Shown: positions 11,005-22,975, counted from the stretch's first letter. The stretch is 64,000 nucleotides of DNA from Lithodes maja (GCA_037953745.1 JBAKBP010001427.1:1-64000); one strand, 5' to 3'. Made by a program: numbers and translations. Notes: a model not told the origin generated them from the sequence alone.

Positions 11005-11933
11005 GTGAGTGGCAATGGACGAGGGGGAGTGTCAGGGTGAGAGGTAGTAAAGTGACGAGTAGCAAGGTGAGATGTAGTGAAGAGGACAAGTGTCAGGGAC
11101 TAGTGGCAGGGTGAGAGGAAGTGGAGAAGACACATAACAAGTTGTGAGGTAGTAGAGAGGACTTAACGGCAGCGTAATATAAATCGGGTAAATATTGGAA
11201 GACGAACACTGAATCATGTCAGTACCTCACTACCAAACAGGAGACTATTGGTCAAAGCAATCGAGGTTGTAGGAAGCAATCAAATGAGAAGTAACTTCAC
11301 ATATTTATTCATAGTATGTTTTAGGCATGTGCTAAAGAGTTGCTGGAAATCCTGTAACATCAAGCTTGCCTCTCTTGTTGATTTGTTCTGTGTTTCACAC
11401 CAACAGAGATGAATAAAGTTAGTTCTCAAAAATGATTCTCTCATTCAACAGTAACTATAATCACATTAACATATTCTGTCCCACCGTCGGTCCTAATCCG
11501 TCAGTACAATAGATTAACACTACTACCAGCGACGGATGTCATCCATCACTAATACTCGACCCTTGATCCGGCTAATATCGAGCGGGTGCTGCTAACATGA
11601 GTTGAAGGCAATACTGTTAGGTTTGGCACCACTGCATATGTCTCTTCTAGCCGCAAGCAGCCACCCACAGTCACCCCTCAGCTTTCGTGGAAGGAGGTTG
11701 TTGCCTCTCCGTGGATGAGTCATTTTGACCAGATTGGCTGCTATTGAAGGGTACATATATTGCAAAATAAGGGGTTCAACTTGAAATACTATACTTGGGA
11801 CATCAGTAAGTCTATACGGTCTTGTAGTTGGGAGCATTTGCTCCTCCTAACACGATTCCATGGAACCTAGAGATGATAAGTTGGTGTTGGAGCCGAGTAC
11901 ATAAATGCTGCTTTGTAATCGGGAAGCTCCTTA
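11005..11933. other. Interval with imperfect short repeats
   Basis: From 11030 to 11165 an imperfect purine-rich repeat (GTGAGAGGTAGTAAAGTGAC type, about 20-30 bp) recurs. No gene is recognised up to 11930. Confidence 0.35.
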
Positions 11934-12032
11934 AGCTCGGTTCACACAAGCAAGAATAAACGTCCCGTCCGTCCCGGACCAAGAAAATAGGCAGGACGGC
12001 ATCAATCTGGAGGCCCCATGTTCTGTTCCAAC
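11934..12032. mobile_element. PIF/Harbinger-like MITE, left part
   Basis: The terminus AGCTCGGTTCACAC at 11934 is the inverted repeat of GTGTGAACCGAGCT ending at 20838, and similarity continues inward for about 45 bp. The trinucleotide TTA stands at 11931-11933 and again at 20839-20841, a 3 bp duplication as is usual for PIF/Harbinger elements. The MITE is interrupted by LTR element 1 (12033-20567), so with 20572-20838 it was about 370 bp long before the insertion. No transposase is present. Confidence 0.7.
12029..12032. repeat. CAAC target duplication of LTR element 1 (left)
   Basis: CAAC precedes the 5' LTR here and follows the 3' LTR at 20568-20571, which marks 12033-20567 as a single complete insertion. 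Confidence 0.85.
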
Positions 12033-13839
12033 TGTGACGCCTGCCAGCGTTGGCAGAATCGCCTCCCGGTAGCCACTAGCACTCGCCAGGGCAGTGAAAT
12101 GGGCTACAGTCTGTCTACAATGTTGTACTTTCTTTCTTGTGAATCGTCATGTCACAGGCAGGGTAGAAGTGGTCTTTGTTTTCGCCTGTGACAATGCATT
12201 GTATTTTATATCATGAGTTAAACATAAGATGCATTGTAGTGAAGGAGAGAGAGAGAGCGAGCGAGCGGGGTGGGGGATGGTGAGTGTTGCTTTTCCTCCT
12301 CCTCCCTCCTCCCTCCCGGAGGAGTTGTTCGCCCGCGTGGTCTTTTCTCTCGGTTTTGATTGGCTGGTGGTTCCTGGCGCCTTCTGCAGGCCTGCTGCCG
12401 GGTGACGTAGTGGCCTGTGATTGGCTGACCACCATGCCTTTGTGTGAGATCCTGGAGGGGTCCAGAGGAGCTATTCTCCTCAGAGCTTTCCTGACTAGCA
12501 TACCCTTCACATGTCCCTTGCCCCCCCTGTCTCCTGACTCCTACCTATAGAGCACTTTCTCTCTCTCTCAACTTCTTACCTCTCATTCTTCTACTCTATT
12601 TAATATCATAACTTCCCTTTGGTTCTGCACGATTTCATATATCGGCCATCGTATTATATGCTGAAGCTCTCAGATAACACATGTTTAGTTAGGCATTTTG
12701 GAAGGGTTACCAATTTTGTCTGTAGAGGTTGACACACTCACGGTGTCTCCCGTCCTGTATCTTGGTGATCTGCTGGGGGATTTAATGCTAGACTGGGATA
12801 AGGCTACTGGTGTTGTGATTTCCGATGTGTACTAGATTTTGTTGAACCTGTACAATTGCAACGGAGACGTGGGAAGCATAGGTGGTCTTTCTGACTGTGT
12901 ACCTTGTGAGTTTAGCGCTGTGTTGCGAGTGAGGGCTTTTGCCTCTGCCACCCAACACTGTGCTAACTCGTTTGCTTTGACTTTGAGAGGGTCGCCAGGA
13001 GAGAACCAGATACTAGCGATCTGGATCTCTCAAGAGAGCACCCCGTCAATTAACGTAATTTGGCCGCACAGCCTTAAGGACTTCGCTAGGCTACGAGCCG
13101 CTTGCTCAGCCATTGTTTCCTAGCCTACTACATTCCAGCTAGACTGTATTCGCCTAGCAGACACCAGATTTAGATTATAAACTCTTTCTGTTATGTATGC
13201 ATTATTATTCACGGCATTTATTAGTCTAGGTTGTTGTTGAGTTGCACAACCCTAGTAGGCTGTTTCGTTGATGAGGAAGTACTTATTTTGCTGTTTGAGT
13301 TCCTACTATTGCGCAGTTATTATTCCCGTGCCAGTTAACCCTATATGTCCTTACAATTGTCATATCCTGTTCCTGCTTTATACTACAGTTCAAAATCCGA
13401 TACGATCATCTTAACCTAGCATCAGACTTTCTTCAGAAGATTCCTGCTCGATGCTTTGGGACTTTCGTTCACTTTATTTAGTATAGCAGTGACAGTTCAC
13501 TATTGTTTAGAGTAACTTTAAATATACTTTCTTCTAGTTTGCATTAAATCATTGGAGTGATTTAATTAAGATCTGTATCTTTTCCTAGTATACCTTATTA
13601 CCGTAATTGTATGTTGTTGTGATCAGGCTGTATCAGAGATCATCAGCCTGTAGTAGTAGTGCACTTATACTGAGTTATAGGATACCCCGTTATCGCAGAT
13701 TTAACTCTGGAGGGTATAGGTGTTTTTGTGCGCTGGCATTATAAGATCAGGGGTTGGATCTAGTGTTACCGTTGTGGCTGTGTGCTTTCCTAGTCCAATG
13801 ATTAAGAGCCCTTGTTTTATACGAGCCCCGGTCGTAACA
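12033..13839 (+). repeat. 5' LTR of Gypsy-like element 1
   Basis: 1807 bp, TGTGACGCC...CGTAACA. It pairs with 18762-20567; I see only about 1% differences on reading both, mostly single substitutions plus small indels near 12270. The short open frames at 12284-12550 and 12839-13123 recur in the 3' LTR because of this identity and are not taken as genes. It should hold the promoter and polyadenylation signals, which I cannot place. Confidence 0.93.
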
Positions 13840-13841
13840 AA

Positions 13842-13859
13842 TGGCGACCTTGCTTAGGA
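13842..13859 (+). promoter_or_regulatory. Primer binding site of element 1
   Basis: TGGCGACCTTGCTTAGGA starts two bases after the LTR end. TGG matches the CCA end of a tRNA, and the first eight bases are identical to those of elements 2 and 3. The tRNA used cannot be named with certainty; arginine-type tRNA is possible by analogy with other TGGCGACC sites. Confidence 0.75.
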
Positions 13860-14063
13860 TTTTGTGAACTTAGAGAAATATTGCAGGAGTGTTGTGGTCA
13901 TTTGTTTTTGTTTAAAGGAATATAGTGGACACGTGGATTTTTTTTTTGGCAAGTAGTATAACACTTAAGAGTCTTCAAGCATTTTTTGAGTGAATAGTGC
14001 TACATAAGAGTTTAGGTACTTCTATTTTTTTTATATAAACGTTGAGAATTTTTGGTGGACACT

Positions 14064-15238
14064 ATGTCGAACGACGGATCAATGTACAGTGAGGACACAG
14101 TAAGGGAAGCAGACTCTGAGGTGCAGCAGCGGGGTTTGTTAGATGACATTAGAGTTATAGCTAGTGAGGAGGATGCAAGGAAGTTTCTGGAGATACCTAT
14201 TACTGCTGACCGGGTGTCGGGGATTGATCGGTATGGTCTCCAGTGTTTGGCCACGGTCATGGGGCATTTGGGCACTAGCAGCATGTCGAGAGGTGACCTG
14301 GTGGCCTGTGTGCTCGGCGGGGTGCGTGGGGCTTCGGGTGGAGCGGGAGCTGGGGCACCTTCGGCCCAGCCCCCATTCCACTCGACTCCTACCATGGCGC
14401 CCCCTCGGGCTCCGGAGCCGGGTACGTTCCCGCAGGCCGATAGTCACTGGCAGCGTGGTTTGTCACAGGGTGGGTCTCCAATTGTTGCATATCCTCCTCA
14501 AGGTTTAACTGCAGATATGCTCTTCCAGCTTGAGATGGCTAAGATGCAGCTGCAGCAGAAGCGGGAATCTGAGCAGCAGAAGCGGGAATCTGAGCAGCAG
14601 CAGCTGGAGTTTGAGATGGCTAAGATTCAGGCTGAGGAGAGAAGGGCCAGATATGAGACTGAGGAGAGAAAGGCCATACGTGAGGCTGAGCTTCAGTCTG
14701 AAGAGAGAAAGACGAAGTACTGTGCAGACATAGATCTTGAGAAGTCTAGGGTGGAGTCGACAGCGCAGCGTCTCGGTTCTGGGAATCGAGGTCTTGATCA
14801 GTCGTTATCGCACCTGCTCAAGTTGGTCCCTGTATTTGATGAGTCGGGTGTCACTGAATTTTTTATGCGTTTCGAGAAGAAGTGCCGGGAGCACCAATGG
14901 CCCAAGGTTAAGTGGGCAGCCCTTGTTTCCTCTAGATTTGTTGGCAAAGGACTCAAGGCATATGATGCGTTGCCCTTGGAGTCGTGCATCGATTACGAGG
15001 TATTGAAGGAGGCTGTCCTGCGGGCATATGAGTTACAACCAGAGACGTACAGATTGAAGTTCTGGGGTGTAACGAAGGGTCGTGAGTGCACCTTTCTTGA
15101 GCATGCCCGGGATCTGTCCGATGCATTTAGAAACTGGCTGCGTTCTGAGAAGGCATCGACGTTTGAGGAGTTGAAACAGCTGATGCTTCTAGAACAATTT
15201 TTTAAGTGTATGGGCAGCGATCTGACGTTGAATCTTAA
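14064..15238 (+). pseudogene. Gag of Gypsy-like element 1, 5' part, cut by a MITE
   Basis: The ATG at 14064 opens a frame of about 390 codons. Residues 1-60 are acidic, about 90-150 are Pro/Gly/Ala-rich, and about 160-235 form a highly charged helical stretch (repeated KRESEQQ, then EERKA) likely to be coiled coil. From about 250 follows a conserved Gag region (LVPVFDESGVTEFF, KWAALVSSRF, YELQPETYRLKFWG, LKQLMLLEQF) resembling the retrotransposon Gag/SCAN-like helical fold. Element 3 has the same region (63690-64000). Translation runs into the MITE at 15239 and stops at once; the frame resumes at 15723. Gag would package element RNA in cytoplasmic particles. Confidence 0.85.
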
Positions 15239-15718
15239 CCCCTAACTATCGGCGCGCAACATAAGTCGAGTATAATAAATCTGGACTATCTGGCGGCGCT
15301 CGACATAGGTCGTGTGGCAATTTCAGCACGTAATGTTGCTGAGAGAGAGAGACAAGTGGTGGCAGGAGAGTAGCGAGCGTATGACTGCTCCAGACCACCG
15401 CGGCGAACCTACTGACACGAATCCCACCTCCTCCCTCCCTCTCTCACTCGCTACATACTGAATTATATGGGGAAAGTGCCGAATTACATGCTTTTTGCAC
15501 TCGCGTTGCGCGGTTGTTGCAAGAAAACTAGCCATCATAAAAGGATCGTTATGGTGTCATTGGAAAGCTCTGTTTATGCCCTTTCAGGGATAGATACTTG
15601 TTTTACGCTCTGGGTCTTATTTAGGCATGAAAATGATAACGTAAACAGCCCTATTTTGGCTAAAAACACCCCGCTGGGCGGTACATATAAATAAATCGCC
15701 TAGCCCGCCAATAAGGTG
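15239..15718 (+). mobile_element. TTAA MITE family F1, copy A (in gag)
   Basis: 480 bp flanked by TTAA at 15235-15238 and 15719-15722. It begins CCCCTAACTATCGGCGCGC and ends AATAAGGTG. Three other copies lie at 21315-21654, 38459-38938 and 57425-57903. The TTAA target and CCC start are typical of piggyBac-superfamily derivatives; no transposase is encoded. It interrupts the gag frame of element 1. Confidence 0.88.
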
Positions 15719-15722
15719 TTAA

Positions 15723-18378
15723 AGAGAAAATCCCAAGAACTCTTCAGGAGGCAGCTGAGATGGCTGACCTTCGGATGTCACTGATTCGTGGGTGCGGGTC
15801 TGCACAACGGAACGATGCAGGTAACAAGGGGCGCAACACTCCACCCCCCTGAGTCAGTGATACACCATATAACCATTACAACAAGAGCAACAATACTAAG
15901 TCTGACCATAAACCTAATACCGTCCCGTTTAAGAAGGGTCAGGGCCCTTCCCCACCTCAAGGGAAGCCCAAGGGGGAGTTAGAGTGTTTTCATTGTCATG
16001 AGAAGGGGCATTTTGCAAGAGCCTGTCCAAGCAAGCTACCTAATGCAGTTGTGTCTTTGGCTCGCAACATTGGGGTGTCCCCGAAGTCGTCTGAGTTTGC
16101 CCGGGGTATAACGTCAGAGGCTGGGACACAGCCAGTGGAGAAGAATCCGGAAGGCTTGAACCCTGTCCGCGATGTTTTTTGTGACCATCGAGGGCATGGC
16201 TGCGTGAAGTGGGCTGGTAAGAAGCATGGAGTTGAGCTGTTGCGAGACACGGGTGCCTCTCAGACTTTAATCAAGAACTTTACTGGTAGACCAATAAACG
16301 CGGCACGGGTGGTTGTGGTGCAGGGTATCAATGCTGTCAAGTCATACCCGTTAGTCAGGATGGAACTGGAGGTGGATGGTGTGACACGAGAGTTGGATGT
16401 GGGTGTTGTGGAGAACTTGCCTGTTGAGGGCGTCGACCTCCTTCTCGGCAACGACTTCGCAGTGCCTACTTCTGAGGTTTCACCCTTAGTCGTTGCCGAG
16501 AAGCCGGCCGACGTGAGTAGGGAGGAACAGGAGTGGGTAGAGCAATGTCAAGTACAACCTATGGCGTGCGTTGTTACAAGACCTCTTGCATCCAAAGTGT
16601 CACAGCCTATTCCTCAGTCTTCTGATCAACGGAGGAACGTTTGGAAGAAGATGGCTAATGTTGGTAACAGTTTGAAGAGTTTAGTACCAGCGGCTCTTCT
16701 TGGCAACTCAGTATTGGCACCATTGTTGGAGTCTGGAGAAGCCCCAGGACCTGTCACAGCTAGTGAGGAGGTAGGGCAGGAAGAGACTCCGAGGCAGCAA
16801 CGTTACACACAGAGAGAAAAAAGGGTTGCTCAGTTTGATATTGGGGGAGGACTTGGGTTGCTTCGGAAGCATCTAGACAGGTTGGTTCCCTCAGATATTT
16901 GTAAACTGCAGTTGGAGGATCCGTTAGTTCAGAAGTGTGGTAATGGTGCTGTCGAGATAAAACACGAGGACTGGGAAACATGTCATGTGAACCTGTTGGA
17001 GGAGTTTGTGAGGCAACCACCTGAGCAGCCTACTGTCCCTGCGTTGGTCTGCAGCGGCCAAGGTGGAGAAGGAGTGGGGGGCAGTAGGGCACAGGTGGAG
17101 GAGAGTAGGGATTATCATGTCTCGGCGGAGCAGTGGGCGGGGGACACGAGTCTGGTGGCTGCGGAAGCGCTAGAGCACCTGCCTGAGCAGCAGTGTGCAG
17201 CGCTCCAGCACCAGCTTGGTTCATACCCCACTGGTCGTTCCGAGCCCTTGAGCCTCACAACTCAGGCGGTGCAAGATGTTCACCGGGCAGGTCACGTGAA
17301 TGTTGGGAGACCGTTAGCCTCGTTGTTTCGGTGGTTCAAGGTGGGCGACGAGGCTTGGACATGGTTGTTAGGTCAAGGTCGACCCATGGCTGCCAAGGGT
17401 GGTGGTCAAAAGGAGGACTTTGAGCAGATTGGTGAGGTTGGCTGTGGCATAGAAGTGCCCGGTCGTCGCATAGCCTCCCAATGCTGCTCTAGTCGAATGC
17501 AACAGCCCTACCATAGACCGACTGTGTCTTGCCATGTCACTAAAAGCGGTGATGCTGCGCAGGCAGATGTAGTCGAAAGGAATGCGAGGGTGCGCATGTA
17601 CGGTATCGGTGGGGAAGCCTTAGCAACTGTGAACTATGGGAGTGACTGTACAGATGGTACTGATTGTCCCTCTCATGACCTGGCTGTTCTAGGGACGAAG
17701 GTGGAGAAGGAGGGAGACTACAGGTTAGAAGCTGCGGTCTCGGCTGGGTTGTGGAAGGGCACTAGGATTGCTATTCCGCTAGATAAGTTGTTTACTAGGC
17801 TGTGGCAGTGCATCCGCATGTTTGTTGCTTCTCCAGGCCTGATGTACGGGGTAGAATCCGACATGCAGGCTGGAGATAGTGCAAGGCTCAGTTTAATTCC
17901 CTACCGTATAAATCCTGCTCGACAGCCTGTGGTGCAAGCAGAGCTGGATTACGTGTTGACGAAGGGTCTGAGGGATAAGGAATGTCGTGAGTGGTCGTTG
18001 CCTGTAACTTTGCAACCGGTGTTAAGTGGCAAGATCAGTGAGTGTGTTGATTGCGAGAGTGTGTGTGCATTATCCCTGACAGACGCCTATACTTTATCGA
18101 GAGTTGACGACACCATAGACCGCCTCGGGGCTGCATCGCCTATCACGAAGGTAGAACTAGTGAAAGGTTATTGGCAGGCCCCGTTGCCGGAAAGAGCGAA
18201 GAGGAATGCCAGTCTGGTGATGAACTGGGCAGTTTATCAGTGCCAGGTGTTGTTGTGCTGCCGCAACACAAGTTGGATGTGTGGCATGCTAAGGGCACTG
18301 ATAATGTTGTGGCTGATTGTTTGTCACGGGAGGGTTTGTTTGCAGGAGAATCCTCGCCGTTCAGTCAGTGTGTGTTGA
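15723..18378 (+). pseudogene. Gag C-terminus, protease and rearranged pol of element 1
   Basis: After the MITE the frame continues through an in-frame TGA at about 15849 to a zinc knuckle (CFHCHEKGHFARAC, near 15990-16030). The long frame from 16051 holds a retropepsin (LLRDTGASQTLIKN, later LLLGNDFA). About 16850-17040 ends in a remnant of the integrase C-terminal GPY/F-type region (CHVNLLEEFVRQPP) lying upstream of RT, and a degraded second stretch (KVGDEAWTWLLGQ) follows near 17340. RT begins near 17890 (LIPYRINPARQPVV, VDDTIDRLGAASPITK, KGYWQAPL). About 18255 the RT core is missing and sequence jumps to the RNase H end (HAKGTDNVVADCLSREG), in another frame. The integrase core and the RT catalytic YxDD are absent, so the element is non-autonomous. 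Confidence 0.85.
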
Positions 18379-18761
18379 GAGTGGAGAAAAACTAGGCTTG
18401 CCCCTGTAAGTGCAGCCGCCATAAACATATTAAACAAATCAAAAATCACATAAAAACTCTTTCTTTTGATAGTTAATTGTAAGTTGCCTATGTTATAGCT
18501 AAAGTCCTAAGTTGAACCTGTCTTTCACTTAGGAGGCTGGGTTCTGTGAAGCTCGCTCTGGGAGCATAGCAGGCTAAAATTATACTATTATGTTTGGGAC
18601 GGGTTATAAGATTTTCTTTATGTTGATATGTTGTTTTATGTAAGATTGAGCTTTGCATTTCATTTCTGGCGGAGTGGCTATGTGTGACGGGTCTTGTCGG
18701 CATTCTGCCTTGTCAGATATCGTGCTCGCCTAATGTTGAGCGTCCTATATCTTGGGCGGGG
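18379..18761 (+). other. 3' non-coding region and polypurine tract of element 1
   Basis: No open frame of interest. It ends in CTTGGGCGGGG directly before the 3' LTR, the likely plus-strand primer. The corresponding stretch of element 0 (510-806) is only partly similar. Confidence 0.75.
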
Positions 18762-20567
18762 TGTGACGCCTGCCAGCGTTGGCAGAATCGCCTCCCGGTA
18801 GCCACTAGCACTCGCCAGGGCAGTGAAATGGGCTACAGTCTGTCTACAATGTTGTACTTTCTTTATTGTGAATCGTCATGTCACAGGCAGGGTAGAAGTG
18901 GTCTTTGTTTTCGCCTGTGACAATGCTTTGTATTTTATATCATGAGTTAAACATAAGATGCATTGTAGTGAAGGAGAGAGAGAGAGCGAGTGAGCGGGGT
19001 GGGGGAGGTGAGTGTTGCTTTTCCTCCTCCTCCCTCCTCCCTCCCGGAGGAGTTGTTCGCCCGCGTGGTCTTTTCTCTCGGTTTTGATTGGCTGGTGGTT
19101 CCTGGCGCCTTCTGCAGGCCTGCTGCCGGGTGACGTAGCGGCCTGTGATTGGCTGACCACCGTGCCTTTGTGTGGGATCCTGGAGGGGTCCAGAGGAGCT
19201 ATTCTCCTCAGAGCTTTCCTGACTAGCATACCCTTCACATGTCCCTTGCCCCCCCTGTCTCCCGACTTCTACCTATAGAGCACTTTCTCTCTCTCTCAAC
19301 TTCTTACCTCTCATTCTTCTACTCTATTTAATATCATAACTTCCCTTTGGTTCTGCACGATTTCATATATCGGCCATCGTATTATATGCTGAAGCTCTCA
19401 TATAACACATGTTAAGTTAGGCATTTTGGAAGGGTTACCAATTTTGTCTGTAGAGGTTGACACACTCACGGTGTCTCCCGTCCTGTATCTTGGTGGTCTG
19501 CTGGGGGATTTAATGCTAGACTGGGATAAGGCTACTGGTGTTGTGATTTCCGATGTGTACTAGATTTTGTTGAACCTGTACAATTGCAATGGAGACGTGG
19601 GAAGCCTAGGTGGTCTTTCTGACTGTGTACCTTGTGAGTTTAGCGCTGTGTTGCGAGTGAGGGCTTTTGCCTCTGCCACCCAACACTGTGCTAACTCGTT
19701 TGCTTTGACTTTGAGAGGGTCGCCAGGAGAGAACCAGATACTAGCGATCTGGATCTCTCAAGAGAGCACCCCGTCAATTAACGTAATTTGGCCGCACAGC
19801 CTTAAGGACTTCGCTAGGCTACGAGCCGCTTGCTCAGCCATTGTTTCCTAGCCTACTACATCCCAGCTAGACTTTATTCGCCTAGCAGACACCAGATTTA
19901 GATTATAAACTCTTTCTGTTATGTATGCATTATTATTCACGGCATTTATTAGTCTAGGTTGTTGTTGAGTTGCACAACCCTAGTAGGCTGTTTCGTTGAT
20001 GAGGAAGTACTTCTTTTGCTGTTTGAGTTCCTACTATTGCGCAGTTATTATTCCCGTGCCAGTTAACCCTATATGTCCTTACAATTGTCATATTCTGTTC
20101 CTGCTTTATACTACAGTTCAAAATCCGATACGATCATCTTAACCTAGCATCAGACTTTCTTCAGAAGATTCCTGCTCGATGCTTTGGGACTTTCGTTCAC
20201 TTTATTTAGTATAGCAGTGACAGTTCACTATTGTTTAGAGTAACTTTAAATATACTTTCTTCTAGTTTGCATTAAATCATTGGAGTGATTTAATTAAGAT
20301 CTGTATCTTTTCCTAGTATACCTTATTACCGTAATTGTATGTTGTTGTGATCAGGCTGTATCAGAGATCATCAGCCTGTAGTAGTAGTGCACTTATACTG
20401 AGTTATAGGATACCCCGTTATCGCAGATTTAACTCTGGAAGGTATAGGTGTTTTTGTGCGCCGGCATTATAAGTTCAGGGGTTGGATCTAGTGTTACCGT
20501 TGTGGCTGTGTGCTTTCCTAGTCCAATGATTAAGAGCCCTTGTTTTATATGAGCCCCGGTCGTAACA
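18762..20567 (+). repeat. 3' LTR of Gypsy-like element 1
   Basis: 1806 bp, TGTGACGCC...CGTAACA, about 99% identical by eye to the 5' LTR and followed by CAAC (20568-20571), the target duplication also found at 12029-12032. Confidence 0.93.
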
Positions 20568-20571
20568 CAAC

Positions 20572-20838
20572 GTTCCAACCGTTCCAACGTTTTTTTGCCG
20601 CCGTTCTCATCCCGTTATATTCGTCGTCTAGACGCCGCCAGGCTGCGCCTAGACGACGATTGCTCCCGTGTGTGTCCGTGTGTGTCCCCTGGGTGTCCCC
20701 GACATAAACAAAAATCTGGCAGTTGCCCCGACCCATACAGACCATTTTATGCATGCATAAAAAGGTCGCCACCCAGGCACGGCGAATTAAGGGTCTGGGA
20801 CGGCCGGGATGTTAATTCGTGCATGTGTGAACCGAGCT
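20572..20838. mobile_element. PIF/Harbinger-like MITE, right part
   Basis: It continues the MITE begun at 11934. It ends GTGTGAACCGAGCT, the inverted repeat of the left end, then TTA (20839-20841). The interior holds a short palindrome around 20622-20661 (CGTCGTCTAGACG and CCTAGACGACG) and a repeated CCGTGTGTGTC motif. Non-coding. Confidence 0.7.
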
Positions 20839-20841
20839 TTA

Positions 20842-21310
20842 GCTGCATCTACTGCCAAATGCTCCTCTGGGTAACCAAGCCTCATACATAAATGTAATGT
20901 TTATTGTGCATGCATATAATAATTTTGATCTGATTTATCTCCTTGTAATTTTTCAGCATGTTCTTTGATAGCATATGTTCCTTATCTGGTTATATATGAA
21001 GGTCACTTGTTTTGAAATTGGCCTTGCGAGAATCAAATTTATGGCTGTGATTGCGTTACTATTGACGTAAACTTAAAAAGTATTGATAAAGTATCTTTAT
21101 TTATGTATAGTATATATATAGTTAGAATATGTATGTATATTATCTTTAAAAAAAAAGCAGAACCTCAACCAATTTAGGACTAATATTTGGTGCGTCAAAG
21201 CTAGCTAGGTAAATACAACACGCACAACACAATACAAATATGAAACTCCACAATCACAATGAATGACATATTGCAAAAATCAATAAACTAATTACGAGAT
21301 AAAAACCCCT
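20842..21310. other. Interval without recognised features
   Basis: AT-rich DNA with an (AT)-type run near 21106-21122. No gene or repeat copy is recognised. Confidence 0.35.
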
Positions 21311-21314
21311 TTAA

Positions 21315-21654
21315 CCCCTAACTATCGGCGCGCAACATAAGTCGAGTATAATAAATCTGGACTATATGGCGGCGCGCGACATAGGTCATGTGGCAATTTC
21401 AGCACGTAATGTTGCTGAGAGAGAGAGACAAGTGGTGGCAGGAGAGTAGCGAGCGTATGACTGCTCCAGACCACCGCGGCGAACCTACTGACACAAATCC
21501 CACCTCCTCCCTCCCTCGCTACATACTGAATTGTATGGGGAAAGTACCGAATTACATGCTTTTTGCACTCGTGTTGCGCGGTTGTTGCAAGAAAACTAGC
21601 GGTAATAAAAGGATTGTTGTGGTGTCATATACCGCCTAGGCCGCTCATAAGGTG
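21315..21654 (+). mobile_element. TTAA MITE family F1, copy B (internally deleted)
   Basis: 340 bp flanked by TTAA at 21311-21314 and 21655-21658. It is identical in layout to copy A at both ends but lacks about 140 bp of the right-central part, with only a few substitutions elsewhere. Confidence 0.85.
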
Positions 21655-21913
21655 TTAAAGCAAAAACAAAACAAAGAAAGCCTTAGCAAAGCAAGGTTGT
21701 CTGTTCACTACCTTCTTTTGCTTACTATATTTGCTTTTGTCTTTAACTTCCTGCACCCCTCTTCCTTCCCTGAACTTACTGAAAGAAAGAGAAGGACAAA
21801 TTATAATTGCGTCTCTTCCGTGGATTGACCTCCCTACTGCCAACCATAGAGGTTGGCAGATTGGGAGCCAAAGCGTCACATTTTTCCTTTGCCCCTCAAC
21901 TTTCCCTGCTTAA

Positions 21914-22140
21914 CCCTCTCTGACATATGACGTGATTTTGAGCCTATTGGGGATACTTTAAAGCCTTTGCTACCATCAGGGGTATTTAGAAACCTTTAGT
22001 TTAGTTGCTTCAACCTCTGCAGTTGTCTTTGAGTTAGCTGTGGGCAGAAAACTAATTTTGGAGAGGTAATTTTAAGAGTGAGAGAACTCTATTTCTTATT
22101 GCTAATCTTGCAACCTCTGCGTCATAAATGCGTGAAAGGG
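21914..22140 (+). mobile_element. TTAA MITE family F2, copy 1
   Basis: TTAACCCTCTC at the left end and CGTGAAAGGG at the right; the left TTAA is at 21910-21913 and the right target has become TTCA. It is homologous throughout to 29863-30092 (shared ATATGACGTGATTTTGAGCC-like start, CACTTT-free body, and TGTCTTTGAGTTAGCTGTGG-like middle). Confidence 0.75.
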
Positions 22141-22734
22141 TTCATTTCTGAGGAGCACAGGGCCTTGGGTGGGGCTTTGGTTTCCCGGGTGTTTCCGCAC
22201 CCTCCTCAGCTCCCCGCCTTGGAGTGGCTTCGGTCATTTGGGCTTTATTAGTGGTAAGCAGGGAGGGTTTTATGGGGGCGCTCGGTTATAGCCTTGGCTT
22301 TGCTCAGGACCTTGGAGCTGCTCGGCCAGACAGCCTGGGGAACAGCAACAACAACAGCAACTTAAATTAATACTGCAACCTGACAGTACAGTAAGGGTTA
22401 AATTTGAGAATGATTATGAATACACGCTATCTCAGAGCATATCTCTCCTACTCTGTACTCTCAACATAAAGGCTGCATACACCTTCCTTCCTTTCTCCAC
22501 AACAACTATCAAACAGATCTGATTTACACAAACTCTTATTTTCCAATACCTACCTTGCTCCTAACCTACCAGCGTGTTTTTCTGTTAGCTCTCTGACTCC
22601 CTCGATCATTATCCGACAATGCTTCTGTCTTAATATGCTAAGTAGACATATCCCCCAGTGAATACCACCCATTTCTGTCTCCCCTTTCTCCTCACACAGG
22701 GGTACTATTAAGGGCAGATTTACACTTCAGGGAT
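22141..22734. other. Interval without recognised features
   Basis: Contains a (CAACAA)-like run near 22345-22365. No gene recognised. Confidence 0.35.
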
Positions 22735-22975
22735 TTCTCTCTGGATCCCCTTCTCTCTCATGTTTAGCATATTAGTTTTGAAATTCTAAGACGTACGTTC
22801 CGTTAGTTTGGCGATTTTGAGACCTTTCTCCTAATGTTTGTGTCAATCTTAAGACCTCCATGCCATTTAGGTGTTGATAGCGAGCAATAGCAAGGCTGTA
22901 ATTTAAGAGGAACCGGACTTCGGCCGGGACATTTTTCTACCGAAAAAATACCTTTTTATCTCAAAGGGGGGTTTT
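22735..22975 (+). mobile_element. Fragment related to TTAA foldback family F5
   Basis: Shares the order CCCTTCTCTCTCATGTTTAG, CATTTAGGTGT, GCGAGCAATAGC with 52740-52960 and with the arms of 57023-57395. It looks like one arm of the foldback family. Borders are unclear. Confidence 0.5.

Noticed and set aside
10743..11114. 123-codon frame as a single-exon gene
   Set aside because: The composition changes sharply across it, it runs into a purine-rich short-repeat tract, and it spans splice-like signals.
12284..13123. Frames of 88 and 94 codons conserved at 19012-19278 and 19567-19851
   Set aside because: They recur only because both lie in the two LTRs of one element; no domain.
15849..15851. 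Stop codon read-through site between Gag and Pol
   Set aside because: It lies upstream of the zinc knuckle, inside Gag, and the same gag is already broken by a MITE; simple decay is enough.
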